DNA from: Candidatus Ecksteinia adelgidicola
Lineage (GTDB): Bacteria; Pseudomonadota; Gammaproteobacteria; Enterobacterales; Enterobacteriaceae
Direction: 5' to 3'
DNA: 64,000 bases
Assembly: GCA_020541345.1 (NCBI GenBank)
Contig: CP045239.1
Location: 1-64,000 of the forward strand
Made by a program: the position numbers and the translations under genes. Below the pieces are notes generated by a model that worked only from the letters and a program-made list of their open reading frames with translations, searched no databases and was not told the DNA's origin. Each line of letters begins with the position of its first letter. Within the stretch, counting starts at the first letter, position 1. Positions 26,368 through 38,004 of the stretch are shown piece by piece.

Positions 26368-27486
26368 TCATTTCCTATCATGAGCTTGTCGTAATATTAT
26401 ATGACTTTCTATTAAAAGTTTTTTTGCATAACAATCAAACCAGTTTGCTATTTTTTTAAAACTTTTAATAAACTCTGCTTTATCATTGCGTTCTAATAAT
26501 GTTATAGCTTTACCAAAACAGTTATAATAACGTTTAATTAAATTAATGTTATCTTTTGAAGACATAATAATATCGGTATACAACTGTGGATCTTGAGAAA
26601 AAAGTCGACCAATCATCGCTAATTCTAAACGATAAATTGGTGAGGATAATCTTAGTAATTTATCTAACTTAACGCTTTCTTCTATTAAATTTAACCCATA
26701 AACAAAAGTAGTAAAATAACGTAACACTTGAATCAATCCCATATTTTTATCATGTTCTAAAGCATTAATACAGTGTAAAGTTACACCCCATATTTCTAAT
26801 TGTTTTAAAAACCACTGATATTTTTCTGATTTACGTCCATTGCAATAAACTATTACTTGTTTAGCCATACTACTTATATCTGGACTAAACATTGGATGTA
26901 ATCCGAGAACTGGACCAGTATGTGATTTAAGCATTGCGTTTAATGGACGACTTTTAACTGATGAAAGATCTAATAAAATACAGTCTTTTTTTAAAATAGG
27001 TAAACGAAAAATAATTTGTTCTGTAATGTTAATAGGTACACTAATAATAACCATTCCAGCATTTTTTAATAACTTCTCTGCTTTATTCCAATCTTTTTTA
27101 TCTAGTATTTGTACTTGATAACCAGATAAAGTTAGCATACGATTAAATAATTTTCCCATCTTTCCATTTCCACCAACAATAACAATTGAACGTAAATTTG
27201 GAAATAAAGGTTTAAAACCTTGATTATTTTCATTAACATAAGATTCTCGCATAACTCGCCGTAATATATCTTCTATTAAATCTGGTGGAACACCAATTTT
27301 TTCAGCTTCTTTACGACGGGATACTAGAATTGTTGCTTCACGCTCAGGTATATAAACCGGCAATCCATAATAACTTTTTACTTCACCTATATGCTCTATT
27401 ATCTTAAGACGCATTGCTAATAATTCTAGTAGCTTTTTATCTATCTTATCAATTTGATTTCGTAGCATGTTTAATTTATCTATCAT
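26368..27486 (-). CDS. tyrA: bifunctional chorismate mutase / prephenate dehydrogenase (T-protein)
   Basis: Turns chorismate into prephenate and then 4-hydroxyphenylpyruvate, the direct precursor of tyrosine. 372 residues against 373 in E. coli. The N-terminal AroQ mutase domain (about 1-90) includes [19 protein letters not shown]. The NAD-binding [11 protein letters not shown] is near 104-114 and the catalytic H197 is in LGLHPMF. EHDKNM (H257 region) and [16 protein letters not shown] are kept. The ATG follows the aroF stop by 7 bp with aagag between, so the two are an operon as in E. coli aroF-tyrA. Ends in a TGA at 26368. No damaged catalytic residue seen. Confidence 0.97.
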   Translation of the reverse strand: MIDKLNMLRNQIDKIDKKLLELLAMRLKIIEHIGEVKSYYGLPVYIPEREATILVSRRKEAEKIGVPPDLIEDILRRVMRESYVNENNQGFKPLFPNLRSIVIVGGNGKMGKLFNRMLTLSGYQVQILDKKDWNKAEKLLKNAGMVIISVPINITEQIIFRLPILKKDCILLDLSSVKSRPLNAMLKSHTGPVLGLHPMFSPDISSMAKQVIVYCNGRKSEKYQWFLKQLEIWGVTLHCINALEHDKNMGLIQVLRYFTTFVYGLNLIEESVKLDKLLRLSSPIYRLELAMIGRLFSQDPQLYTDIIMSSKDNINLIKRYYNCFGKAITLLERNDKAEFIKSFKKIANWFDCYAKKLLIESHIILRQAHDRK

Positions 27487-27493
27487 AACTCTT

Positions 27494-28567
27494 TTACTCT
27501 TGAATACGAGTTATTAATATGGCACTAAGATCATGGCGCATATGATGAAGTAAATTCTTAGTGCTTTCCCAGCTAATACAAGCATCAGTAATAGAAACAC
27601 CATAACGCATTCTTTCTCGGGATTGTTCAGAAGATTGATTACCTTCATATAAATGACTTTCTAACATAATACCAGTAATAGATTTATTTCCCTTTTTAAT
27701 TTGATCAATAATTGATTGAGCAACTATTAATTGACGTCGATAATCTTTGTTAGAATTGCCATGGCTGCAATCTATCATTAAAGATGGATGAAGTCCTGCA
27801 GATAGCATTTTTTTTTCACAAATTTTAACATCTAAAGAATTATAATTAGGAATCTTTCCACCACGTAAAATAACATGACCATCTGGATTTCCACGTGTTT
27901 GTAATAAACATACTTGCCCTGCTTGGTTAACACCAACAAAACGATGTGGCATTGCTGCAGCACACATAGCGTTTATAGCAGTTTCTAAGCTACCATCAGT
28001 ACTATTTTTAAAACCAACTGGCATTGATAAACCTGATGCCATTTCACGATGAGTTTGTGATTCAGTAGTACGAGCACCAATGGCTGACCAACTAAATAAA
28101 TCTCCTAAGTATTGTGGACTACTCGGATCTAATGCTTCAGTTGCTAATGGTAATCCTATATTTACTAAATTTAACAATAAACGACGTGCTATATGTAAAC
28201 CTGCTTCAACATCAAACGATCCATCCATATATGGATCATTAATCAAACCTTTCCATCCAATAGTAGTTCTAGGTTTTTCAAAATAAACACGCATAACTAT
28301 ATAAAGTGTATCACTTAATTGATCTGACAAACTTTTTAAGTGACGAGCGTAATCTAGTGCTGCATTTGGATCATCTATAGAACAGGGCCCGCATACAACA
28401 AGTAAACGATGGTCATTTCCTTTTAAAATATTAGCAATAGTTTTACGAGATTTGGTAATATCATACTCATTATTTAAGCTAAGTGGAAATTGTGTTTTTA
28501 ATTCTTCTGGTGTAATTAAAACTTTTTCTGCACTAATATGTACGTTATTCAGTGCGTCTTTTTGCAT
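27494..28567 (-). CDS. aroF: DAHP synthase, tyrosine-sensitive type
   Basis: First step of the shikimate pathway: PEP plus erythrose-4-phosphate gives DAHP. 357 residues. [12 protein letters not shown] and the rest match E. coli AroF (356) better than AroG or AroH. The metal cysteine lies in [11 protein letters not shown] (C59/C62 area). [10 protein letters not shown] binds PEP, and the C-terminal [16 protein letters not shown] and [10 protein letters not shown] complete the site. Residues linked to tyrosine feedback in AroF, N8 and the SPQYLGDL loop, are unchanged, so the enzyme is probably still feedback-inhibited. Ribosome binding site cagga before the ATG. Operon with tyrA. Confidence 0.97.
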   Translation of the reverse strand: MQKDALNNVHISAEKVLITPEELKTQFPLSLNNEYDITKSRKTIANILKGNDHRLLVVCGPCSIDDPNAALDYARHLKSLSDQLSDTLYIVMRVYFEKPRTTIGWKGLINDPYMDGSFDVEAGLHIARRLLLNLVNIGLPLATEALDPSSPQYLGDLFSWSAIGARTTESQTHREMASGLSMPVGFKNSTDGSLETAINAMCAAAMPHRFVGVNQAGQVCLLQTRGNPDGHVILRGGKIPNYNSLDVKICEKKMLSAGLHPSLMIDCSHGNSNKDYRRQLIVAQSIIDQIKKGNKSITGIMLESHLYEGNQSSEQSRERMRYGVSITDACISWESTKNLLHHMRHDLSAILITRIQE

Positions 28568-30012
28568 GATTAATTTTATTCCTGTTGTTTACCGTTATAT
28601 ATGAAAATAAAATATAAATAATTTTAAAATCCTAGTGTAGCATAACATATGAAGACTTAAATCTAAAAATTAAAAAAAATGAAATTATAGATTATTGATA
28701 TGTTAAATCAAATAATTATTTATTATATATTTTTTAAAAAAAATCTGTAAAAATATTGTTTACGAACATGCTATAATGAACATATAATTTTATTATATTA
28801 CTTAGATTTTTTTGTAATGTTTTCGACATTAACAAACATAACATAATTATGTCATTACATAAAAAATATGTACATAAATACAAAATATATAATTATGAAT
28901 GTTATAAACATTTAAATTTTATATTAATATTATTGAATATCATTATATTATTGAATATCATTACATTAAAGTTTATATGATATTTTTAATACAAATTAAT
29001 AAATTTATCTTTAAGTACAAATTTTAATTTATCTAAAATAATTTTTAAATAAAACAATATTTTCTTAAGTAAATTATAGTAAAAAATACATATTTATTAT
29101 TCATAAATATAAAAAAATTGTTTAGTATATAAATATAAAAATTTTTATATAATTTATTTATTATAAGTTTAATATATTAATAAATTTTTCTAATATTTAT
29201 TTTAATGAAATAAGTTAATTTTTTTTTAATAATATAATTACAAAATATTTAGTCAATAAAAATATTCTTAAAATATAACAAGTTAAATAATATTCATTAA
29301 TAAATTATTATTTTTTAATGACATTTAATATGTTACAAGATATTTATTATAAAATTAAAATTTATTTAAAATTGAGAATTTATTGAACATTTGAATTAGT
29401 TATGTGTTAATAATAAAAATATGACGTGATTTTAATACTAAAAACATTTTTATTGTATTAAATAAAAATATATTAAATAAATACAAGTTATTAATTTTTA
29501 CAAAACAAACCGAAACATCTAAAAATAGAATCTATAATTTTAGATTGTGATTTATATAAAAAATATTTAATATGATATTAAATATTTTAACAAAATATAA
29601 CTTTTTGTATTTGTAATACTTGTATATTTTTAATACATTATGTAATATACAATATAATATTGTTATTTTTATAAATTTTATAAACAATAACATTTTTATA
29701 ACTATGTACATTTAACTTACAAAATAAAAATTAACGAATATGATATATAATATAGTTATTTTTTAAAAAAATCATTATATTCAGTTTTAAAAAAATTGCA
29801 GTTTTGTTAGATAAAATACATATTTACAATCATATTAATTATTTAATAGAATACATATTATTTAATAAAATACATTTGATATTAATAATATCTTAAAAAA
29901 TTAATCTTAATACTTGTATTAAAATGATATGTTTTTATAAAAAATTTTAAAATAATTCTAAAAATTTTTTTAAAAAAAAATGAGATAACTTAATACATTA
30001 ATAAAATTTTTT

Positions 30013-30040
30013 ATCTTAAAATGTAAAAACATTTTAAGAT
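30013..30040 (+). terminator. orphan terminator-like hairpin
   Basis: Perfect 11-bp stem (atcttaaaatg/cattttaagat) with a 6-base loop, followed on the plus strand by tttatataatttaaat. No gene lies within 1.3 kb. It may be the surviving terminator of a deleted gene or the end of an unannotated small RNA. Confidence 0.35.
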
Positions 30041-30750
30041 TTTATATAATTTAAATGATATATTTATTTTAATATTCGTACTAAAATACTACTATAACGT
30101 ATTGACAATATTGAAAATAAAATTTTTACTAACTATACTATTACTAACCATACTATAAGTATAGTTGATTACTTTAACTATAATAAAAATAATATATGAT
30201 ATTTCTTTTAATATTGAATAATATAAATTTTAAAAATTATTGATAATATATAACATTTATTTATATGAATTATACTTTGGAAATTTTATTTTATCAAAAA
30301 AAATAATTTTATTATAATAATTATATGTTTTTATCTTCAAGACTATGATATTTCACTTTTAAAGTATTTTTAAATAAAGAATAAATTTTATACCGTAAAA
30401 TATTCAAAACAAAAAGAAATTCACTACACAAAATAGTCTTTTAAACAAAATAGTTTTTGTTAAAAATTATATCATATAACTTTTTTTCATAAAAATAATA
30501 GTATTTTTTAAATACTTAATTATTGAATTAGTATACTGTAAAAAATTCAATATAATTTTCTATCAAAATTTATACTTGTTTTTTTATTATATAATGTGTT
30601 TGTTATAAAATAATTTATATATATTTCTATTCATCATAATGTTTATGTTATGTTAAACATTGATATCATACTACTTTTTATTATCATAGATTAAATAACT
30701 AAAACTTATTTAAATAATTTATTAATCACTATATTTATTTTTTTCTTATA

Positions 30751-30810
30751 TTCTTATATCTTATAATATATTCTTATATCTTATAATATATTCTTATATC
30801 TTATAATATA
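30751..30810. repeat. exact tandem repeat, 20 bp x 3
   Basis: Three identical copies of ttcttatatcttataatata in a row with no mismatch, in non-coding DNA. Identity implies recent slippage expansion. Too short and without spacers for CRISPR. Confidence 0.95.
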
Positions 30811-31373
30811 ATAAAAGAAGAATAAAAAAAGCATTTAATATTATATATAAAATATAATAATAAAAAAATTTTATAAATTCATTATTAGTAAACACGTTCA
30901 TATATAATTTTTTACAGTGTTTTATTTTTTTAGTATTTTAGAAAATTATGTTTAAAATAATTTTATTGAATTTAGAAACAAAACGTATTAATTATTTATC
31001 AGCTAACTTGATTTAAAATAGCAACATGTTTTTAAACAATTTAAAATAACTAAACTTCTAGTTTATAGATAATAATTTTTTTCTTAATTTTAATGACTTA
31101 ATATATAATATGTTTTTAAATTAACAATGCGCTAAAATTTTACTTCATATTTAATTTTTTAATTTCATTTATAAAAATATTCTAAACTATCAAATTATTT
31201 CAACAAGTAAGCGTTATACTGAATATAGTATTATAAAAATATTTTATAATATTTTTTTTATTTTTATTACTAAAAATTAAGTTTTTATATCTTGTTTATG
31301 ATACTTTTAAATAACATTTTTTTATTTAATTTTATTAATCATAAATAAATACTATATAAAAAAATATAAAACA

Positions 31374-32069
31374 TTATGTTAAATAATAATGTTTAAGTTG
31401 GTTAAACTGATTATCAAATTCGTATACTAATGGTAAACCAGTTGGAATATTTAACTCAATAATATCATCTTTATTTAAATGATCCAAATGTTTTATTAAC
31501 GCTCGTAATGAGTTTCCATGTGCTACAATAATAACACGTTGACCTTGTTTTATTTGTGGAAAAATTTTTTTATTCCAATATGGAACAACACGATTAGCAG
31601 TGTCTTCTAAACTTTCGCTTAATGGTAATTCTTGTTTAGTTAATAAATTATAACGAGCGTCATGACCTGGATAACGTTTATCTTCTTGAGATACTTTTGG
31701 AGGAGCTATAGAAAAACTACGTCGCCATTTTTTAACTTGTTCATCACCATATTTTTTAGCAGTTTCTAATTTATTTAAACCTTCTAACGCTCCGTAGTGA
31801 CGTTCGTTTAATTTCCAAGATTTTTTATGAGGTATCCAAGACTGATTTAATATATCAAGAATAATCCACAAAGTATGAATTGTACGCTTCAAAACAGAAG
31901 TATAAGATAAATCAAAATATATATTTTGTTCTTTTAATAATCTTCCTACTTTTCTAGCTTCATTGTATCCTCTATCTGATAAATCAATATCAGACCAACC
32001 AGTAAAACGATTTTCGCTATTCCAGTAACTTTCTCCATGCCGAACAAGAACTAATTTATTTATAGACAC
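31374..32069 (-). CDS. gpmA: 2,3-bisphosphoglycerate-dependent phosphoglycerate mutase
   Basis: Interconverts 3- and 2-phosphoglycerate in glycolysis. The best start is the GTG at 32069, with aagga seven bases upstream. It gives 231 residues and places RHGES with the phospho-acceptor H11 at the E. coli position. The frame stays open 12 codons upstream to an ATG at 32105, but that segment (FVVTLLRNF) has no counterpart. Other catalytic features are [33 protein letters not shown] and the second His in [10 protein letters not shown]. The C-terminus stops about 20 residues short of the E. coli protein (250), losing only the flexible tail. Confidence 0.95.
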   Translation of the reverse strand: MSINKLVLVRHGESYWNSENRFTGWSDIDLSDRGYNEARKVGRLLKEQNIYFDLSYTSVLKRTIHTLWIILDILNQSWIPHKKSWKLNERHYGALEGLNKLETAKKYGDEQVKKWRRSFSIAPPKVSQEDKRYPGHDARYNLLTKQELPLSESLEDTANRVVPYWNKKIFPQIKQGQRVIIVAHGNSLRALIKHLDHLNKDDIIELNIPTGLPLVYEFDNQFNQLKHYYLT

Positions 32070-32719
32070 AATAAAATTCCTTAGTAAGGTTACTACAAAG
32101 ATCATATTATTAATAATAAATGATTAATCAACAATCAATTTCAAGTAAGTTACTTTAACATAAAGTATTTTAATATCTTACTTATAAATTAAAAATGTAA
32201 ACATAAACTTAAACACATTTAATTATACTTTTATGATTAATCAAATAATCTCATTTTTAAATCTTTTAAAAGTACAATTATTATTATATTTTTATATTGT
32301 AATGTTTTAAAAGAATTTAATAAAATATTTAATATTGTTAACTTTTTATAAAATTTTAATATTATGGATATCTATAAAAAAATTAATAATATAAAATAAA
32401 ATTCAATCGATTATATTAAAATATAGTGTTTATAAAGTAATAAAGAATAAATATTTGATAAAACTAAAAATGTTTGATTTTTATTGTAAAAATACATATA
32501 TGTAATACAAATCTACACATCATTTATTTGCTTTATACATACGTAATTCAATATTAAATATAAATAAAATATTTATTTAAAATGATATGATTAATTATTA
32601 ATTCAAAACAATGATTCTATTTATATAATTTAATGAAAAGATTCTTATTTTTTAACATTTTATTTATATCGTTTTTATAAGTAAAAATAAAAAATTATCA
32701 CAAGGTTTTATCTTATAGT
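32070..32719. other. AT-rich gap between gpmA and gshB
   Basis: About 650 bp, no ORF or homology. Both genes are on the minus strand; no promoter or terminator can be named with confidence. Confidence 0.4.
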
Positions 32720-33670
32720 TTATTTTAATTTTAATAATTTTTCTATAGCGTTAATTAACATGCCTGTAATTGAAATTGGAAAAGCTTGTTCAATTTCACG
32801 AACGCAAGTAGGGCTAGTAATGTTAATTTCAATTAATTGATCACCAATTATGTCTAATCCAACAAAAAATAACCCCCTTTTTTTTAATTCTGGAGCTATT
32901 GCATAAGCAATTTTCCAATCATCATCACTTAAATAACGCGCTTCACCATGACCACCAGCAGATAAATTACCTCGAATTTCGCCTTGAATAGGAATGCGTG
33001 CAAGACAATATGGAACTGGTTTACCATCAACTATAAAAATTCGTTTATCACCTTCTTTAATATTTGATATAAAATTTTGTGCTATACAAAGACGTTTACC
33101 ATGTTTTGTTAAAGTTTCAATAATAACTGATAAATTTAAATCTTCTTGATTGACATGAAAAACAGACTTACCACCCATACCATCTAAAGGCTTAAGAATA
33201 ATTTCTTTATGTTTACGACAAAAATTACGAATGTCTACAAAATTGCAAGTTACTAACGTATCTGGAATTAATTTTTCAAATGAAGCAGCAAATAACTTTT
33301 CATTACAATCTCGTAAACTTTTTGGTTTATTAAGAACTAATACACCCTTAAGTTCTGCATATTCTAGTATATAAGTCGCATAAATATATTCAGCATTAAC
33401 CGGTGGATCTTTTCGCATAAGGATAACATCTAAATTTTGTAATTCTAAATCTTGTTCGTTAATAAAATTGTACCAATTATTCTCGTTTTCTTGTACATAT
33501 AAATGTCTTGTACGTGCTTTAGCTTGTCCAGAAGATAAATAAAGATCGTTAATTTCCATATAGTATAAATTCCAATTTCGACGCTGTGCTTCTAACAAAA
33601 TAGCAAAAGTGGTATCTTTTTTAATATTAATAGAAGCAATAGAATCCATTATAACGCCTAATTTAATCAT
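32720..33670 (-). CDS. gshB: glutathione synthetase
   Basis: ATP-dependent joining of gamma-glutamylcysteine and glycine, an ATP-grasp enzyme of the cytosol. 316 residues, as in E. coli, beginning MIKLGVIMDSIASINIKKD. Recognisable are LMRKDPPVNAEYIYATYILE, SLRDCNEKLFAASF, the ATP-binding KPLDGMGGKSVF near residue 160, ARIPIQGEIRGNLSAGG and the C-terminal EINITSPTCVREIE. Ribosome binding site aaagga upstream. The partner gshA is not in the window; in E. coli it lies beyond argV, and the corresponding stretch here (after 51632) is empty. Confidence 0.97.
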   Translation of the reverse strand: MIKLGVIMDSIASINIKKDTTFAILLEAQRRNWNLYYMEINDLYLSSGQAKARTRHLYVQENENNWYNFINEQDLELQNLDVILMRKDPPVNAEYIYATYILEYAELKGVLVLNKPKSLRDCNEKLFAASFEKLIPDTLVTCNFVDIRNFCRKHKEIILKPLDGMGGKSVFHVNQEDLNLSVIIETLTKHGKRLCIAQNFISNIKEGDKRIFIVDGKPVPYCLARIPIQGEIRGNLSAGGHGEARYLSDDDWKIAYAIAPELKKRGLFFVGLDIIGDQLIEINITSPTCVREIEQAFPISITGMLINAIEKLLKLK

Positions 33671-34667
33671 TTTTTTTTCCTTTTATTTAAACTTCTATAC
33701 TATAGCTTGTAAATTAATTATAAAAAGATGCATAAAAATATATTTGAATTTATTTAATAACAAATATTAAAAATAATAATAAAATAAACAAAATATATCT
33801 ATACAATTTAAGAAAATAATATTATTACACAATTAGTTTAAAATATAAATTTAAAAAATTTATAAAAGTAAAAAATATAAATTAAATTTTTTATAGTAAT
33901 ATTTTTATTATTTTTATATAATTTACAATAAAGAATATAATATAATTAACATTTTTTTAGTAAAATATTTTTATTTATGTTATATAAAAATATTTTTAAT
34001 TTTTTACAATTTAAAATAACACATTATGTATCTGATAAATATTAATTTTAATTATTATTATTTTATTTTTTATCACATTATAAATAAAAATTTATATTAG
34101 AATAAAAATGTTTACTTGTATGAATTAAAAATAAAATTTCTTATTTAATATAATTAATAAAATATTTTTATTAAAAAACACTGAGTATTAATATTAATTT
34201 TATATAAAATAAAATTGATATAAACTTTTATTTTTTTAAAACAATTTTATTATAATTAATATAATAGCATATAACAAATTATTTTCTATTTTTTAAATAT
34301 TAATACGTAAATATATATATTTATATGTCTTATGAATAAAACGTTTTTCATGAATACAACTTGTCATGATTTTTTTCATAATATAATTATATATAATTAT
34401 ATTTATAATATTTTATATACATGTCATAATAATTTTTGTTAAAGTTAGAATATTATATATTACATAAAAAATATTATTTACTAAATATTAGTTTTATGTT
34501 TAATGAAATAATTAATATTATTAATATCATGATATTATAGAGTTGTATAATATGATAACAATTAAAAATTATAATAATATATTTTTTTAAATAATTTTTA
34601 AATAAAATAAAAATAATTCTACAACTTATTTAAATTTTAGTTAATATAAATAAATTAAAGTTTATAA
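33671..34667. other. AT-rich gap between gshB and tRNA-Arg(UCU)
   Basis: About 1 kb, no ORF or homology seen on either strand. Confidence 0.4.
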
Positions 34668-34741
34668 TGCGCCCTACAGGATTTGAACCTGTAACCTACG
34701 GCTTAGAAGGTCGTTGCTCTATCCAATTGAGCTAAGGGCAC
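34668..34741 (-). tRNA. argU: tRNA-Arg (anticodon UCU)
   Basis: Minus-strand cloverleaf with acceptor GTGCCCT/AGGGCGC (one T-G pair), D arm TAGCTCAATTGGATAGAGC, anticodon loop CTTCTAA and T arm ACAGGTTCAAATCCTGT. Reads AGA and AGG, the preferred arginine codons in AT-rich genomes. The anticodon stem has an A30-C40 mismatch (ACGAC against GCCGT) where E. coli has A-T. The discriminator is A, followed by TTA, so CCA is not encoded. In E. coli argU is near folD, which is also close by here. Confidence 0.96.
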
Positions 34742-35482
34742 GTCTTAGATGTAATAAATAATAATATTAAATAATAATATATAATTAATTTTAAATTGTA
34801 TTAAAAAGTCAATTTTTTTTTATTATGTTATATATTATTTTGTATAATTTATAAAAAATTTTATATAGTTTATAAAAATAGTTACTATTAAATAAATAGA
34901 AATTTTTTTTTTGTAAAAAAAAATAAAAATATACAAAAACATATCTATAATTTTATATGATAAAAATATAAAATATTTTTATTTATTTTATATCAATATA
35001 TTTTTTGTCTGTTGTATTGATTGTGAAAATATGTTAATTCATTATTTTATATTAAATACTATAAAAAATTTTTATTTTCAATTCAATGTATTACAATAAC
35101 ATTACACTTTACATTAAAATATATTAGTCTTGTTACTATGTTTTAATATCAAATTTTATTACAAAAAAAACATAACATAATTTTAAATCATATATGAGTG
35201 TATAAAATGTTTTAATGTATAAAATATTAAGAATATGTTTGAATATTGTTAGTGTTATATTTTTATATTAATTAAATAAATCTAATAAAAAAATTTATGT
35301 TAAAAATTTAAGTTATTTATTATGTTTTTTAAAATATAATCAATATTTAATATTAAAATAAATACCATGAAAAATCAATAATAATTTTTTCTATTTTTAT
35401 GAAATAAAATGATTTTAATGTAGAATTTATTTAGAAATCTTGTTGTAATGCACATCTTAAGATATATGCTATGGAAGATTTT
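34742..35482. other. AT-rich gap between tRNA-Arg and cysS
   Basis: About 740 bp. The tRNA-Arg promoter should lie just right of 34741 on the minus strand and the cysS promoter near 35400, but no clear pair of hexamers can be chosen. No ORF. Confidence 0.4.
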
Positions 35483-36874
35483 ATGTTAAAAATTTTTAAT
35501 ACTTTAACTCATCAAAAAGAAGAATTTAAACCAATTGATTCTGGCAAAGTACGTATGTATGTTTGTGGAGTAACTCTTTATGACTTATGTCATATTGGTC
35601 ATGGACGCACTTTTATAATTTTTGATGTTGTTGCACGTTATTTACGTTATATTGGATATTCTCTTAAATATGTCCGAAACATTACAGATATTGATGATAA
35701 AATTATTCAACATGCAGCAAAAAAAGGTAAAAGTTGTCATCAATTAATTAAAATTATGATAAAAGAAATGTATACCGATTTTGACTTACTATTAATTGAT
35801 CGCCCAGATCAAGAACCACAAGCTACTCAACATATTAATGAAATAATTGAAATCATTCAAAAACTTATAAAACGTAACCATGCGTATGTTGCTAAGAATG
35901 GTGACATAATGTTTTCTATTAAAAGTTATAAAAAATATGGCATTTTATCACGTCAAAATTTAAAAAAATTACAATCAGGTGCACGAGTAAAAGTTAATAA
36001 TACAAAAAATAATTCGATAGATTTTGTATTATGGAAAATGTCTAAGTTAGGTGAACCAAGTTGGAAATCACCATGGGGACAAGGTCGACCTGGATGGCAT
36101 ATTGAATGTTCTGCAATCAATTTTAAGCAATTTGGTACTCACTTTGATATTCATGGAGGTGGTTCAGATTTAATGTTTCCACATCACGAAAACGAAATCG
36201 CTCAATCTAGTTGCGCACATGGAAATCCTTATGTAAATTACTGGATGCATACTGGAATGGTAATGGTTAATCAAGAAAAAATGTCGAAATCATTACACAA
36301 TTTTTTGACTATTCGAGATGTAATTAATCAATATGATGCTGAAACAATACGTTATTTTTTAATGTCTAGCCATTATCGCAATCAATTAAATTATAATGAA
36401 AAAAGTATACATCAATCACGTTCTTCACTAGAACGATTGTATCTTGCATTAAGAGGAACTAATACTTCTATTCAATCTATTAAGGAAGATAAATTTGAAA
36501 TTCGCTTTCGTTCAGCAATGAATGACGATTTTAATATACCAGTCGCTTGTTCAATATTATTTGAAATTGCTTACAAAATTAACTGTCTAAAAAACAAAAA
36601 TTCAATAGAAGCTGATAATTTAGGAGCAACAATGCGAAAATTAGCGAAAGTACTTGGTTTATTACAACAACAACCTGAAAAATTTTTACAAAATATTATG
36701 ATCATTAATCAACCTACAATAGAAAAAATTAAAATTTTAATTCATCAACGCAATAATGCACGAAAAATAAAAGATTGGAAATTAGCTGATACTACTCGTT
36801 CTCAGTTAAATGAAATGAATATTGTACTAGAAGATACAAATGAAGGAACTACTTGGCGACACAAAAATTATTAG
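35483..36874 (+). CDS. cysS: cysteinyl-tRNA synthetase
   Basis: Class I synthetase charging tRNA-Cys. An ATG at 35471 opens the frame, but the ATG at 35483 is preferred: ggaag lies five bases before it and [15 protein letters not shown] is the E. coli start. This gives 463 residues (E. coli 461). HIGH motif HIGHG at 37-41, KMSKS in [10 protein letters not shown], zinc ligands C28 and the Cys of HIECSA, and the HHENE segment are all present. In E. coli cysS(+) and folD(-) are also close and convergent. No sign of damage. Confidence 0.97.
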   Translation: MLKIFNTLTHQKEEFKPIDSGKVRMYVCGVTLYDLCHIGHGRTFIIFDVVARYLRYIGYSLKYVRNITDIDDKIIQHAAKKGKSCHQLIKIMIKEMYTDFDLLLIDRPDQEPQATQHINEIIEIIQKLIKRNHAYVAKNGDIMFSIKSYKKYGILSRQNLKKLQSGARVKVNNTKNNSIDFVLWKMSKLGEPSWKSPWGQGRPGWHIECSAINFKQFGTHFDIHGGGSDLMFPHHENEIAQSSCAHGNPYVNYWMHTGMVMVNQEKMSKSLHNFLTIRDVINQYDAETIRYFLMSSHYRNQLNYNEKSIHQSRSSLERLYLALRGTNTSIQSIKEDKFEIRFRSAMNDDFNIPVACSILFEIAYKINCLKNKNSIEADNLGATMRKLAKVLGLLQQQPEKFLQNIMIINQPTIEKIKILIHQRNNARKIKDWKLADTTRSQLNEMNIVLEDTNEGTTWRHKNY

Positions 36875-37134
36875 TTATCATGCATATAATATAATTTTTA
36901 TACTCTTTTATAAAAAATTATTATTAATATTTTTAAAATTTTGTTAGTACAATAAACAAAATGTTAAGCATTTCATTCTTTTTAAAATTTTATTTTCACA
37001 AAGAGTTTTATGTTAGTTAAATGTTATAAAAAAATCATTATTGGATTATATTTTTATAATAAATATTGAAATGAATTAATCAATTATATAATTTATTAAA
37101 CTTCATTAATGATAAATAATATTATGTAGTTTAT

Positions 37135-38004
37135 TTATCTTACATTAATATTATACGCATGTGCTTCATAAGCTTGCAAAGTATTTTGTAACAATGTAGC
37201 AACAGTCATGGGACCAACGCCACCTGGAACTGGTGTAATGTAAGCAGCACGTTTTTTAGCAGAATTAAAATCTACATCGCCAACAATTGTACCATTTTTA
37301 AGACGATTAATTCCAACATCTATAACAATAGCACCAGGTTTAATCCAATGTCCCGGAATAAAACTAGGTTTTCCAACAGCAACTTCTAAAAGATCTGCAT
37401 GTTCAACGTGATAGCGTAAATTTTTTGTAAAACGATGCGTTACAGTAGTGGTACACCCAGCTAAAAGCAATTCCATACTCATTGGTCGACCTACAATATT
37501 AGAAGCACCAACTATTACAGCATTTAATCCATAAGTATTAATATGATAACTTTTTAACAAAGAAATTATTCCTCGTGAAGTACAAGGTCGTAACATAGGA
37601 GCACGTTGGCATAAACGACCAATGTTATACGGATGAAACCCATCAATATCTTTTCTTGGAAATATACGTTCTACTATATTTATATTATCCATCCAGACAG
37701 GTAACGGTAGTTGAACTAAAATACCATCAATAATTGAATTGGTATTTAATTGATCAATTAATGTTAATAATTTATCTTCAGTAGTTGTAATTGGTAATTT
37801 ATACAAACTAAAAAAAAATCCTACTTCATTACAAGCACGTTTTTTACTAGCAACATAAATTTTTGAAGATGGATTTTCACCAAGTAATATTACGGCTAAA
37901 CCAGGAGCGCGTTGACCAGCTTGTAATCGCTGTTTTACTTTTTTTGCCACCTGAACTTTTATTTTTTCTGAAAGAATTGTACCGTTAATAATTTTCGCTG
38001 TCAT
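37135..38004 (-). CDS. folD: methylenetetrahydrofolate dehydrogenase / cyclohydrolase
   Basis: NADP-dependent oxidation of 5,10-methylene-THF and hydrolysis to 10-formyl-THF, supplying one-carbon units for purines and fMet-tRNA. 289 residues from the ATG at 38004, [14 protein letters not shown], aligned with E. coli (288). A TTG two codons upstream (38010) is better spaced from the agga and might be the true initiator. The active-site segment [14 protein letters not shown] (catalytic Lys), [24 protein letters not shown] (nucleotide binding) and the C-terminal [17 protein letters not shown] are present. Confidence 0.97.
   Translation of the reverse strand: MTAKIINGTILSEKIKVQVAKKVKQRLQAGQRAPGLAVILLGENPSSKIYVASKKRACNEVGFFFSLYKLPITTTEDKLLTLIDQLNTNSIIDGILVQLPLPVWMDNINIVERIFPRKDIDGFHPYNIGRLCQRAPMLRPCTSRGIISLLKSYHINTYGLNAVIVGASNIVGRPMSMELLLAGCTTTVTHRFTKNLRYHVEHADLLEVAVGKPSFIPGHWIKPGAIVIDVGINRLKNGTIVGDVDFNSAKKRAAYITPVPGGVGPMTVATLLQNTLQAYEAHAYNINVR

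Larger units (their letters stand above)
28568..31373. other. AT-rich desert between aroF and gpmA
   Basis: About 2.8 kb without an ORF. It must contain the aroF promoter near 28600-28660, but no convincing -35/-10 pair or TyrR box (TGTAAA-N6-TTTACA) is present. Other contents are a strong orphan hairpin at 30013-30040, an inverted repeat at 30132-30167 (aactatact/agtatagtt), and a threefold exact 20-bp tandem repeat at 30751-30810. Confidence 0.4.
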
